Positions 1 to 11,600 of a DNA stretch of 64,000 nucleotides are shown here, one piece after another. Numbering within the stretch: position 1 is the first letter of the stretch; each line of letters opens with the position of its first letter. Below the pieces are notes generated by a model. That model ran no database searches, was not told where the DNA came from, and saw only the letters and a list, made by a program, of their open reading frames with translations. A program made the translations under genes and the position numbers. The stretch is from Trichoplusia ni (taxonomy: Eukaryota; Arthropoda; Insecta; Lepidoptera; Noctuidae), in the NCBI RefSeq assembly GCF_003590095.1, contig NC_039489.1, positions 4,712,001 to 4,776,000 on the forward strand, given 5' to 3'.

Positions 1-309
1 TCTATGTTAAGTTCAATCAATAAAATAAAAATCAATAAAAAACTATAAATAAAATAAAAACAAAGCATCATTAACAATGAAGGTTTTCCACAAATCAATA
101 AAAAAAAACATATCATTCTTATTCCGCAAATCTTTAGTCCAACGGAATCTGCATTAAATTTCCAATATTTCAAAACCCCACGTAACCACAGAGCCGCCAA
201 TTAGAACGACAATAATACCCTTTGACCGCGACTAAGGCGTAGTTAGCCGATCGCCTAATTGTTTTCAACTGTTACTGTAGACTTTAGGAGTTTGTAGAAT
301 TATAACGTT

Positions 310-490
310 ACTAGCTGTTGCCCGCGACTTTGTGCGCGTGGGAAGAAGATATAAGTTAGGAATTTTTGAACGGAAGCCCTCGAAGATATTTTCCCCCGTT
401 TTTGCCACATTTTCCACTGTATCAAAAGAATTGTTCAATTTGAACGAGTAAAACAAACAAACTCTTCATCTTTATATATTAGTAAAGATT
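310..490 (+). repeat. Family A repeat copy
   Basis: Starts ACTAGCTGTTGCCCGCGACT and ends in a block like ACAAACTCTTCATCTTTATA followed by TATTAGTAAAGATT. The internal GGAAGCCCTCGAAGAT block recurs near 38920. Both ends recur at 38873 and 47868, so this is a dispersed retroposon-like family. Confidence 0.7.
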
Positions 491-1100
491 GTTAATTAAG
501 AAACAATTAATGTTGGAGGGCTGGGTTTTTGAGGAATCATTTTAAATGTCACTTTAGTGAAACAATATTCGTTGATGTTTTTATTGGAGAGAATTCTATT
601 AGATCGAAGAGTTTTGATTGAAAATTGAAAGTGATGTATGCCTTAGAGGCATACATCCTATTACTACCTCTTTAAATAAGTCTAAAGTGAAAAAGCGTTC
701 TCTCGTTTCCTCAAATGCAACATTTTTACTTCAAGAGTTAAGACGGCTCTAAAGTTTCGAAACTAGCTGATTTAAAAAGCTTTGGAATATTAAGAATTAA
801 TGATTTGTATTCCGAATATTAGAACTTGAAACTGGAATTCAGTGATAAAAACTCCTATGAGGAGACCATAATTTATGACATCTAGTTTCACAGTCATCAA
901 GAGAAAAGAATAACAAATATATCTCATTTAGTCGAAACAGCTTAGGTAGAGTTAGTAAAGCTATAAAGAAGTTAACGTATTGAAACCAAGTAGGACCGCC
1001 AATTATCTGGAACAAACATAATGAAAAACAAAACACAAACACTTGTCTTTGTAACAGCTTTATATAAGGACTGGATATTACTTAGCAACAAACGAATCCC
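490..1100. other. Intergenic AT-rich DNA, nothing recognised
   Basis: No frame with family likeness and no clear repeat structure. Short frames here are as expected by chance at this base composition. Confidence 0.5.
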
Positions 1101-1104
1101 TTTA

Positions 1105-1250
1105 TCCAAACACATGTTCAAAACCTCTACCATGATCCGTTAAAGTATGACTCTTGTCATTATTGAAGCGAGATGCCACTACGGCTATAAAGCGCTGTCT
1201 CCTTTCAACAACAGCCACAATTCTACTTCATGATCTCATAGTAAATGCAG
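1105..1250. repeat. Decayed Family C repeat
   Basis: Contains AAGCGAGATGCCACTACGGC and GCGCTGTCTCC-like words shared with copies near 18640, 22905, 42905 and 48840. It is strongly diverged and its boundaries are uncertain. Confidence 0.4.
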
Positions 1251-1689
1251 TAGACTTGTAAGCAGTTTCGAAGCCATAAAAAAAACTTTATCACTCGTAT
1301 TTACTGTATCTAGGTATCTAGGAGGAAAAACAACAATTATTTTGAAAGCCTTCTTTGCGTAGCGTTCAGATAAACAAACAAAGAAAATGAAAAACAAACG
1401 AAGGTTTTAATATAAATATCTGTTATGCGATGTATTTTGGTCGGTGAAAACGATTTTCGTCTTGTCGCTTGGGTATATAGATATGCAATAACTACTTGCT
1501 TTTTAGTTTTTTTTTTGATGGTATATATAATATTGAAAAATATGTTTTGTCTGAAATAGTCCTACACTGAAACAGAATGAGTGAAAATAATGAAGACTAA
1601 ATTATTTTCTATACTCTTAAATTCCTAGTAAACGAGTCTACCTCCAAATTCTAATTAAATTTCAGTATTTTTATGGTTTCTTATTAATA

Positions 1690-1800
1690 AAGCTCCTATT
1701 TGTCCGTCTGTCACCAGGCTCTATCACAAAAACTGTTATAGCCTGGCAGTTAAACTTTTTACAGATGTATATCTGTTGCCGCTTTACCACCAAGAAATAA
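1690..1800 (+). repeat. Family B repeat fragment
   Basis: Holds GTCCGTCTGTCACCAGGCTC followed by a degenerate AACTGTTATAG block and CTGTTGCCGCTTTA. The same order of words occurs at 15000, 47350, 50020 and 62985. The 103-codon frame starting at 1805 begins at the edge of this repeat and is not credited as a gene. Confidence 0.55.
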
Positions 1801-2282
1801 AACGATGTTAAGCAACGACGGTACGGTTATAAATTTGCTGTATGACCGATTATTTTATTCTAAAGTTCATCCAATTTTTCCGAAACCCTCAGTATTTCTA
1901 GTAGCTATACTGAAAATTATACCTTGTCTGAAAATGTCAGTACTATTATTAATATTTAACGATATTATAATCATAGAGCGTCGATTTACGAGAAAATCCT
2001 TCAAACGTATTAAAATAGAGATCTCTAGCTTCTCTGAAAAGATAAATAAAGCAATAAATAACTACTTCAAAGGTGTACGTTTCACGTGTAAATTGCATTT
2101 CACAGAATTCTGTTAATTCAATTATTTCAAGGACGTACTAAATATTGCTCAATTCGGTAAGTGCTTTTAAATGTCACCTTTGTTTCACCTTATGTCCATT
2201 GACTGGCGCGAATTGAAGCTTAGAACGTTCATTTTCTCAATTTAATAAACTTCACATAACTTTTATTAGAGAGTTTCACCGT

Positions 2283-2607
2283 CATCATCATCCTAGCCTT
2301 TTAATAACTATACCTATATATTGCTTTCGGCTTCTAGTCTAACCGGTGGCAGCTTAGTACCAGTTTTACAAGAAGCGACTGCCAATCTGACCTCCGCAAA
2401 CCATTTAACTGGGATATACGATATTGCTTGGACTGGTTGTCAGACTTTCTAGCTTACGACTAACTTGACTTACAAAATAGGTTTCCGTAACGTAATTCGA
2501 CTTGTTATGATATATATGGCCACCCATCCACGGACCGATCGTATCAAGAGTAGCATAACCTATGATCTATCAACTTATACAGTTGTAGCTTAGCCACGAA
2601 CTCCTCT
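2283..2607 (-). repeat. 5S-SINE copy, diverged
   Basis: Read on the minus strand it starts near GAGGAGTTCGTGGCTAAGCT, contains TCCGTGGATGGGTGGCC (the 5S box-C-like part), and runs through the GTCTGACAACCAGTC-like body to CTAGGATGATGATGAC. The order matches the fuller copy at 55126-55490. It is older and has small deletions. Confidence 0.75.
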
Positions 2608-3402
2608 CCTATTTTGGGATGAATACAAAACCAAAAAAAATACAGCTTTAATAGTGCTTGTACTGTTAATTCTTATCACAGAACCGTTTCATGTGTGGAA
2701 AAGAGACTCTGCTCTACATTGCACGTAGCGGTGTCTCACTTTAATCATGCAATCTTGGTATAAGCTTATAATCGCAAAGATATTAATCTGATTGATCATA
2801 GATATCAATAACAGGAAATCTTAGACCCTATTATTCACGTGCTTTAATTTAAAGGGAAAATTAGCTAATTGAATTATATTTCAAAGCAGGTTTTGATAGA
2901 TGGTTGTTATGATCTCTCAACAAATGAAACACCTTATTTGAGTTCTATAGAGTGGTTATCTATTTCTTTAGGAACATTGGGAGTTTATTGAATCAAAGAC
3001 CGTCTTTCGTGGAAACCGTGTATTTGTAGAGGGTAAATTAATTGGTTCAAAGAAGATAATACTGGGCGTAACCGCTTCTAATTGTATGGTTTAATTTCAG
3101 GGATGTTTTTCTTGGTGGGAGAATCAATTGGGATTAGTATTTGTTTTCTTAATTTTGTTTGCTTGCGTCCTTTTTAATTCAGATCAGCTTGTCTGGTTCA
3201 ACAAACTACTTGTAAATAAATAATTAATGTTTGTAGGCTGTAGGGATGTCAGTTATTTCTTAAGTTACAAGCGTTTAAACTCATTGTTTTCTTTTTAAAC
3301 ATCTCTCATTGAATACTCAGTGATCTCGTTCTTGAAGCACGGCATTCACAAGTTTCAAGTCACAAACACAAAAACAACCAGACTCATTTTTCCCACGTTT
3401 TT

Positions 3403-3504
3403 TTGATCACACAAATGTTTGTCCTACGCACGGATTGAACCCGCGACACGCCACATATGTAGTTTGCCGGCGTTGTGATTTCTATCACTCGGGTATCCGT
3501 GCAG
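3403..3504 (-). repeat. tRNA-derived SINE fragment
   Basis: The minus strand carries GTCGCGGGTTCAATCCGTGC, a good tRNA B-box-like word, next to an AGGACAAACATTTGTGTGATC body that recurs near 27080 and 44610. Truncated, with no clear target-site duplication. Confidence 0.65.
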
Positions 3505-4643
3505 ATAAAAATTGCGGTTAGAAAAGAAATCACAGACTATAAAATTATCTTAAGATAATAACACACCTACGAAATAAGCAAATAGCGTTAACCCTAATCC
3601 TTTTGAAACACAAGATTTAAATCTTCACAAATTCTTGGGAAATTTCGAAGTAAACTCCACTAGAATTCCTATGTCTACTTCAAAGAATAATGGCGAAACA
3701 ATTACAAGCAGGTTCGAAGTCCAAACGATCATTTTATTCGCTAAGCACCGCTTTGTTTCACGTCTCTGCCTTTACTATGAAAACTTTGAAACAAAATACT
3801 TCCAACTGTGGAAGCGAGATGGAACTCTACAAAACACGGAATAATTTTGCTCTAACATTGCCGAAATTTCTGCTTTATGCGTTCATAGTACAGGTTCTGG
3901 GCTAGCATTTCAACGGTTATTGTTAGTCCGATTGGTCTTGGTTGTTTTTGGTTACAATTACCCAACTATAACAAGTTTTAGGTTTGTAGTTCCTTTGAGT
4001 ACAGAGTTCTAAGTAGTGAATTAATTACGTACAAAATTAGTATAATAATCGTTCTTGGTATTCCATAAGCACTTTACATTTCTTGATGGGTAGTGTTAAT
4101 TTTGTCTTGCCAATGGGATCTTTTTCATTATCGTTGACTTTGGTTGGGGTAAATAATGTGTAATTTTTCTGTAGGATATTTTCTGTAGAATTTGAAGGAT
4201 GCAATACGATGCAAATACAACTGATTCTGTTTGAAACTGGATCCAGTCCCATATTTTGAATGATTTGAAACGTGACTTTCTGATTGCCTATACGAACTAT
4301 CACCGATGCAAACTCAATTTCAAATAGAAAATTCAGTGTGCAAACGTAACTGAATTACTGTTGAAAATCCAGATCATCTTTAACGTAGACTAACATCTAA
4401 TACAACCTACCAAGGTCCAAGGCTTCAAGTTATTTTTCATCAACCGCTGTAGCTAAATCATTCCAATGTATTGAATTGAACCTCATGTTTTCTTTAATAC
4501 AGTTTGTCGAAGGACTGATTAGCAGTACAAACAGATGAGTCCTTAAGTGGAGACTAAGAATCGGCAAACGCAGTTTGGAACGCCCTCCAGACCAATTTAC
4601 CGATAAACTAAAAATAATACAAAAGGGAGAGGATCAGGTATTA

Positions 4644-4673
4644 TGGCAAAATTTAGAAGAGGCCTATGTTTAG
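4644..4673 (+). mobile_element. RTE-type LINE C-terminus, remnant
   Basis: Reads WQNLEEAYV and then a stop, like the end of insect RTE-type reverse transcriptases (LEEAYV/LGEAYV). The DNA just upstream (from about 4575) looks like a degraded GRP-rich stretch of the same protein but is frameshifted. Confidence 0.45.
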
Positions 4674-5179
4674 AAAGAGGCCGCGATAGATGGAGTTACT
4701 TGATTGATTGATTCTCACGCGAGGTGACATTCTCTATGCTGTAATGGCTTTTAACAAGTATTAGGCACAATAAGACAATATATCCTTCTCCATGCAGCTG
4801 TCCTCCCAAGGGTCTGTGACAAGCGAAATAATTTCCAACAACTCACAAACAAAGTAGGTCAATATTATCGTTCTCACAATACCTTTTCCTTAGGGATTTC
4901 CCTACTGAAAGTTACACAAAACCCCTCGCATGACTCACAACAAAATGATTATTCATCAAATTCAAAAGCAGTTATAAAACCATTAACATAACACCGTTTT
5001 ATAGAATTTATGCTGAAATTTCAGCCATATAGTCTTCATTAGGTAGTCGTTGCTTTTGGGAGTTTGGGTGTAAGATTGAAGGCTCCAATGAAGAATGTTT
5101 CAAATACTCTTGGTGCAAACTTGTGAGCGAATTTTAATAAGTACTACTGGAAGAGGTACATTTTCAGCAGTTAAATACC

Positions 5180-5265
5180 AATAATACAAAACATTGAAAC
5201 AGGACCCAGGACTCAAACCTACGACTGTTAGCCATTGTATTGACTGACAAAAAAGACAAAGAAAA
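5180..5265 (-). repeat. Possible tRNA-derived SINE fragment
   Basis: The minus strand holds AGGTTTGAGTCCTGGGTCC, close to a tRNA B box, preceded by an ATGGCTAACAGTCG segment that could be an A-box remnant. Only one such piece was seen in the window. Confidence 0.3.
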
Positions 5266-7640
5266 AAAATATGATGTAATAAGATACATCCTGGTAGCAG
5301 AAGGGCGGACAGACGGAAAGCAGGGAAGACAGATGGACAATATGGACATACGAACCAGCAGTAGCGCCTCAGCAATACAGTTCCGTTTTTTACCTTAGGT
5401 TACAGAACCTAAAAATGGTATTAAGAAACGTAGGTGTAAGATAAGAACAATCGAGAAAAAAACTTATAAAACACTAAGCAAAGCCACGGTATTAAACTCT
5501 CGATTGCTTTATTAACACATATTAACAGTGAACTATGCTTAAATTCCTCAAAGCGTAGTTGTCACTTTAGCAAAATGGTCTCTTCCAGAATTTCTAAATC
5601 ATTGTTATTAGTCCTCAAATATATGAGACCCCGAACTTTAACAAATGTTAACTTTATAGTCCTGATAGTACTACAGAATGTCAAATACATTTTAATTGAG
5701 TTCGGGTATAATTTTAGAAATGTGACTGAACTTAAAATAGGGTTCAAAGTGAGTACGTTGAAGTCGAGCCAGACTCTCAGTGGCATCGAGAGTTTTTGGC
5801 TTTTGAAGTGTGAAAAGTTATTTTTAGTACCTAAATCAGTCAGTGTGAAGCGTAGCTAAACAACACGTAGTTGTGCAAAAAAAACACGACTCCTGCTCGA
5901 ATTATGAAAGGGGTTACATACAATCTTTCAAGTGACATGTGCAGGATATCCAGGCTAAGGACTTGGATTTTTGTATTACACAAATTCGTTGCCAGAATAA
6001 GGATCGAAACTGCAACACTTGTTGTATAGTGTTTTTTGAGTGGTGGTGCAGTCAATGGCCAAAAAAGGAGGTCACTTTTTAAGCAAATGCGTGCGATCAC
6101 TTGACTCTTATGGCTGGTTTAAGCAATAGAAGTGAGAGTCGAACATACCCTCAGAAAATGGGTTGGTGTAATTCGAATTTCAGCCAAAAAAAAAGATAAT
6201 TTAATCCATCCGACACAAACGCCCTATGCTGGTGGCAAAAAAAGTACGTCTTTGGGGTACATTGGTCAGTCTGAGTCCGATATATGTGTTGTAGATTAAA
6301 TAGTAAAATTTCAACATTCCCAAAAATGCTATTAAAACTAATCCACTTAAAAGCAAAATATCGTTTTCACAAAAATAAAACAGAGTCTAAGTAAATGCAT
6401 CATAATAAATTGGATGACAAACAGATTCATATTGAAATAAACAATAACACCACAAATATTTGAGACGCATAAAGAAATAAAATTTTATTGACTCATAAAA
6501 TCGTTACGTGGAAACGGCTGTCAATAGTAGATATTTTTCCAGAAACGTGTTTAAATCCTCTTAGATTTGTTGATGGTAATAATTGAAATTGTTTGGGATA
6601 TTTTATTTTAGCTTTTAAATTTATTTATCAGACTTATTACTTAGAATTTTGTGCTTTATTTTTGTTAGTATTAGAATATACTAGTCTATTGCCGCATTTT
6701 TGTTGTATCTTTCTTTCAATTACTGCTAAATATGGTTGTGTCAAAGTTGGTTCCAAAATTACCCAACCACATTCATTGTTGCCCAAAATTCCCAACCTAT
6801 TGGATGCCATTATGATGCTATAGAAATAAAACGGGTCAAGTGAGAATCAGACTCGCTCTCGGACAATCAGGGTTGCGTAAAAATAGGCTGGAGAAATCCA
6901 ATTTGCAAATTATATTGGTCACCAAACCAATTATTATTGACCTTCTCAACTGTTGCTCGACTTTGGTCTATATTTTGAGTATTTGTTGTTATAGCTTGGA
7001 TAGAAAAATCCTCGTCTATAAGTATATCAGCGGTCTAATTACTACCGTTGTATGAATTAGAGCCTTATTCCTTCTGGATAGGGAACCCAAAAAAATATAT
7101 TTTGAAGCATCAAAATTTGTTCGGTGCCCTAAATACCAAAACTTCCATTGTTTCATTCAATTCATTCAATTTCATTCAATTTTTTCACACCCTGTAATAT
7201 CCGATGTATACGGTAGGACCTCTGATGTTTTAGCCTCCATTCTTTTATTTTTGTTCTATCACGTTGGGAGAACTGACTTTTAGAATCCTAACAAATGTCA
7301 AAAATATTTTGTGTAACAACCTAACAAAGGAGGATTTCGGTCAAAAAACACGTACGAAAATGATATAGAAAGCACTTTGTTGTCTGATGTGAATGGGAAA
7401 ACATAATTATTCCACCAGCCTCCGATATGAATTTTTATAGCCTACAAACAGTAATTATAATAAAAATGAAGGATTGGCGTGTCATTAATTTGTTTTTGTA
7501 TTACGTGTCATAAAATCACGATTTGGTTTGGAATGGTCACAAAAATACTGAAATGATGTTCGTAACGACACCTGTGTTTTTGGGAATATAGCCTACATTT
7601 AGGTCGAGTACATATTTATTCAACATGTTTAAGGTAAATT
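5266..7640. other. Intergenic stretch, one Family B trace
   Basis: The only recognised item is a Family B block near 6833-6890 (TCAAGTGAGAATCAGACTCGC). A short ATTCA-rich run lies at 7151-7180. The overlapping opposite-strand frames at 5562-5859 show no family features. Confidence 0.45.
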
Positions 7641-7659
7641 TAGAAAATACACGTATGTG

Positions 7660-7898
7660 CAATTAAGTATAGGTATATAAATTATATGTCACGTTGTTTG
7701 TCCGCGACCGCGATCCTTTACTTCTTTCCGGATTTCAATAAAATTTGCACACCACGTGGAGCTTGATCTAACTTGAAACAAGGATAATTTACATCTCAAT
7801 TTAGTCGTTAAGTCGTAATAATATTTTCTTGCTTATTATATTTCCAAAACTACCCTTCTACTTATCATGCGGATGAAGTCGTGGGCAACAGCTATAAA
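7660..7898 (-). repeat. Family A repeat copy, minus strand
   Basis: The right edge read on the minus strand is TAGCTGTTGCCCACGACTTC, the Family A head. The left part holds a GTTTGTCCGCGACC block. It directly abuts the inverted-repeat element at 7901. Confidence 0.6.
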
Positions 7899-7900
7899 TA

Positions 7901-8270
7901 CACGGTGATTTTTAGTCGTTTTACAAAAGCAGCCCAGTTCATGTATCCGACGTAAAATACCCCTAGGCGGGTTTTTTTTTCATCATCAACTAAGATAATA
8001 AGTACGAAGAAAAATTAAACATGAGAAATCTGCAATATTGTCTTAAAATGATAAAAACGCCGCCGCCATGGTTACAAGGCTCGGACCGCTCTCGCAACAG
8101 AGCTGTGTATCTAAAAAACTACGAATTGCATCATAATATTGAATAAAAATTGAATTTTAAATTTATTCAAATCTCATAAATAACTTAATAATGTGTTTAT
8201 CATGAACGTGTTCTAGTCATTGGATACATGAACTGGGCTGCTCTTGTAAGACGACTAAAAAATCACGGTG
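7901..8270. mobile_element. MITE with roughly 50-bp inverted repeats and TA flanks
   Basis: The left end CACGGTGATTTTTAGTCG and the right end CGACTAAAAAATCACGGTG are inverted copies. The arms continue through AGCAGCCCAGTTCATGTATCC, with only a few mismatches. A TA dinucleotide flanks each end (7899-7900 and 8271-8272). There is no open frame of note, so it is a 370-bp non-autonomous DNA element. A TA target suggests a Tc1/mariner-type helper, but other TA-inserting superfamilies are possible. Confidence 0.75.
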
Positions 8271-8474
8271 TATAATGTTTACATAAAAATAGTCTCATCC
8301 TATGGTCCTGTATTTTTAACCCAAGTTCTAAACACATTTAGAAGTAAAAATAGTGACAAAAAGAATCGGATGTCTATTCTAATAAGGTTCATATAAGGGA
8401 AAAATCAAATATCTTTACAATATTTCATAACATAAATATTTCCAAACTAAAATTTAATCCAATTATTATTATTA

Positions 8475-8480
8475 TTTAAT
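8475..8480 (-). terminator. Possible polyadenylation signal of the odorant receptor gene
   Basis: Reads ATTAAA on the minus strand, about 90 nt past the stop codon. A second ATTAAA lies at 8453-8458. No AATAAA was seen nearer the stop. Either could serve; AT richness makes chance matches likely. Confidence 0.3.
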
Positions 8481-8570
8481 ACAATTACTTCAAACCCTTA
8501 AAAGCTACTTCAACGATTAAAGTGCAAAATCTGAAAGCTACGAGAAAAAATATATTCTAGAAACAGATTC

Positions 8571-8627
8571 CTATTTCATTTGTGACTGGCTCAAGAGCGT
8601 GTAATAACTGTAGGCGCCTTTCAGGAT
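8571..8627 (-). CDS. Odorant receptor exon 5 (residues 385-402 and stop)
   Basis: A 57-nt terminal exon after acceptor CTTTTCAG. It reads ILKGAYSYYTLLSQSQMK and then TAG, the typical short last exon ending of lepidopteran receptors. Confidence 0.94.
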   Translation of the reverse strand: MLKGAYSYYTLLSQSQMK

Positions 8628-11600
8628 CTGAAAAGAGAAAATTCACGGAATTAATAAGAATGTAATAAGCAAGATTAAGTGTGAGAGGCAATAAGTTATT
8701 TGGTATATTTTTCTTGGTTATATAGCTCCAGTTGTATCGTTTTTATATTAATGCTAAGTTACAATACTCTTGAGCGGATTCAAATGTGTTTTGGAAACTT
8801 TTATTCCGTTTAAGTGCGGATAATTTATTTGCTATAAGTGATTAAAAATTGAGTTTGACAATTAAGCTCAGTTCGAATTTCTTGTTCTTAGCTGAAATAC
8901 GATTGTAGCGATTACGACATTTCGAAGATGCAGAGTGTGTATTGCACCGTGTGAATAATGCACCTAAAAACCTCAATCGTCAACCAGAAAATCTTAAGGT
9001 AACACGGCAGTCGTTGTAAAAGGACAAAAACTATCAAAGAAGTCTGTAAATGTCTCACTAGCCTGTTCTCATATAGGAAAGCATTTTTACTTACTCGCTT
9101 AACTTAACGGTGATGGAAAATATTTTGAGGACAACGGCACTACTGATAATTTTTGATGGGTCTTTGAAGACAGCCAAACTCTGACACCATACGAAAACGG
9201 AGAATACACGATAATAACACAACACTTTTACTTTATGACGAAGTAATTGGCTAATAGAATGAAAAACTCTCAAAAAAACTTACACTAATAAAAGTAGCCA
9301 CAGTTAACTTAGTGAAAGGCCCGGCTGAGAACACTACTATCTTTTTGAACTGCGCCACTAGGAGGAACAAATCCTTCCGGTACTTCACATCCTTAGACCA
9401 CCAGATACTCTCGTAAGGACCCTGAGACAGATCACCGCTCTGGAATTAAAAAAAAAGTAAAACAATAGGACAGGGAGCCCCGAAATTTGCAATGCCTATA
9501 AAAGGCCGCTAAGTTCCAAGTACCTATTGTATTATATCTAAGACCTAAAGTACACTTGGTTCACAAATAAAAGATTGATTGATTGAAAATGAATGCAATT
9601 TTTCCTGTTTTTCTGGACTGAACAGTGAATTGAGATTTTTTTGGTAACTTTCAAGTTTTACTCGGGCTTTGGTTTGAAGATGAAGGATTTGCCATCTGAT
9701 TTAAATTTACCATTGCAGAGTTAATTTTCACAAAGAATAAAAAGAAGAATGCATTTATATGGATATTCGATAATTAATAAAATAGTGTATGCAGGTATAC
9801 AGTACGTCAACTAGTATAAGAGACCACTCGCACTTATTCAATTCTCTAAAAAGACACTTTTGTGCATCTGTTCAGCTTACCGCATACGCATTTCCACACA
9901 AAATCATTGTTTTCTATAGCCATGAGCTGAACTGAACTCACAAATGTGAGTACTCCCTACTTTTCATGTCAGTCATGTTTAAAATTTTATACACTTTTTA
10001 AATTTAGCTATAAATAACCGATGATTTCATGACGTTGTACAATTTAAAAACTATAGTTAAATGATTAATGAGTAACAAAGTAAAATTAAGTATAATTTAA
10101 CTCACAGCAAACAATACGTCATTACTGTGCCAACAGTAAATAAATAACTGAGCGACTCCAAACACTAGATACTCCGTGGTCAAAAACCGTTGCATTGGAT
10201 TCGTTTCAATCTGAAATAAACACCTTTTTTAATAAATTTGAATAATATTTGAGTGGTGCCTAAGAATAGAAAATTAAACATTTTGGAAGAATGTTATTAC
10301 ATTTAGGTTCACAATGTTCTGCTGTTTTCAGCGTACAAATATTTAATAGCATAAAAGATCTAAAATTGAAATACAGACAGCGTTTTAATTACATTACAAA
10401 AATAACAAAAGAGAAAATTGAAAAGACTTCAAGCCATATCATGTGAGGATAATCCTTGTGAATATACTACAGATATGCTCATATGCCTTTCATCTGTGTG
10501 TTTATAAATTAAAGTTTCCATAATCAACAATTGCTGTTAATCTATCAACATCAGATAAACAAAGAATAAAAACCTTGAAGCCTAAAATCGTTTAATAAAA
10601 GTTACATAACCATACTTACAGTAATCTGATAGGCCGTAACACATAGCATTACGGAGCAAACAAACATATACAGCAACATAATAGGCGATAGGCAAGAGTC
10701 GAATAGACGAGAATACCTGAAAGTGAAATACAGTGTAGAATTAAAGTTTTAATTTCTTTTTCTTAGCCCACTATGTCCCACAGCTGGGCAACGGCCTCCT
10801 CTATATCCTTTCACGATGAAAGTTTTAAATGGAAATTAATAAACTAGGTGTCGACCAAAGAAGAAAAACGTGAATATTGGAACACATTTGAAACAAACAT
10901 AAATTTTGTTGCACCCAAAACAAGGATTAAATTCATTCGTTCATTTAAAAAAGACGAAAAAACATCATTTCAACAAGTGTAGACTTTAATTATTCGTCTA
11001 GGAAAACACTTTTTTTAGCTGATACCTAAATCCTGGTAAAGAGGACTATGAAAATAGTCTGGTATCACAAAACAGATGACAATTTTCCTCTAAAATTTAT
11101 TTTTATTTAGCCTTTTTGTGTGAAAACCTGTGTCTTGAATCTGTCTCTCGCTTGACAAAATTCTAGGTTGTTTCGTTGATAGCACGCATTATTATTAGTA
11201 TTCTCTTGGTCTTACAAAATTTTATTGTTAAAATACCAAGCTTGCTTTAAGACTTTTAACCCCAGTTTTCGAAGTAATCCCAGGTCCCCGTTTTAATACG
11301 CGCAGTAAACAGAACAAGAATTTATCGCTTAAATTTAAATGTTCAAGTTAGATTGAATTCGCAAAGGTTAATTTGGACTTTGGACTTGCGTTTACAATGT
11401 GGTGAAACGGTATGAATTTAAGTCTTAAAAAGATGTTCTTGATGTGCAGAATATTGTTTTCATACAAGGCTGGAAGATAAAATATGTTCGTTTCCATTTT
11501 GTGTATTTTTTGAAGTTTTAAACGCTCTGTTGGTCTTTTGAATTTGTTTTATATAAATTATTATTATTTTAAATTGAGACCCACAATACTGTAGAAAACA

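Noticed and set aside
1805..2116. 103-codon plus-strand frame starting at ATG
   Set aside because: It starts at the edge of a Family B repeat, its composition follows the AT background, and no domain or splice pattern is seen.
3403..3504. Possible tRNA gene from the B-box-like word
   Set aside because: No cloverleaf can be folded and the flanks match other dispersed copies, so it is a SINE fragment.
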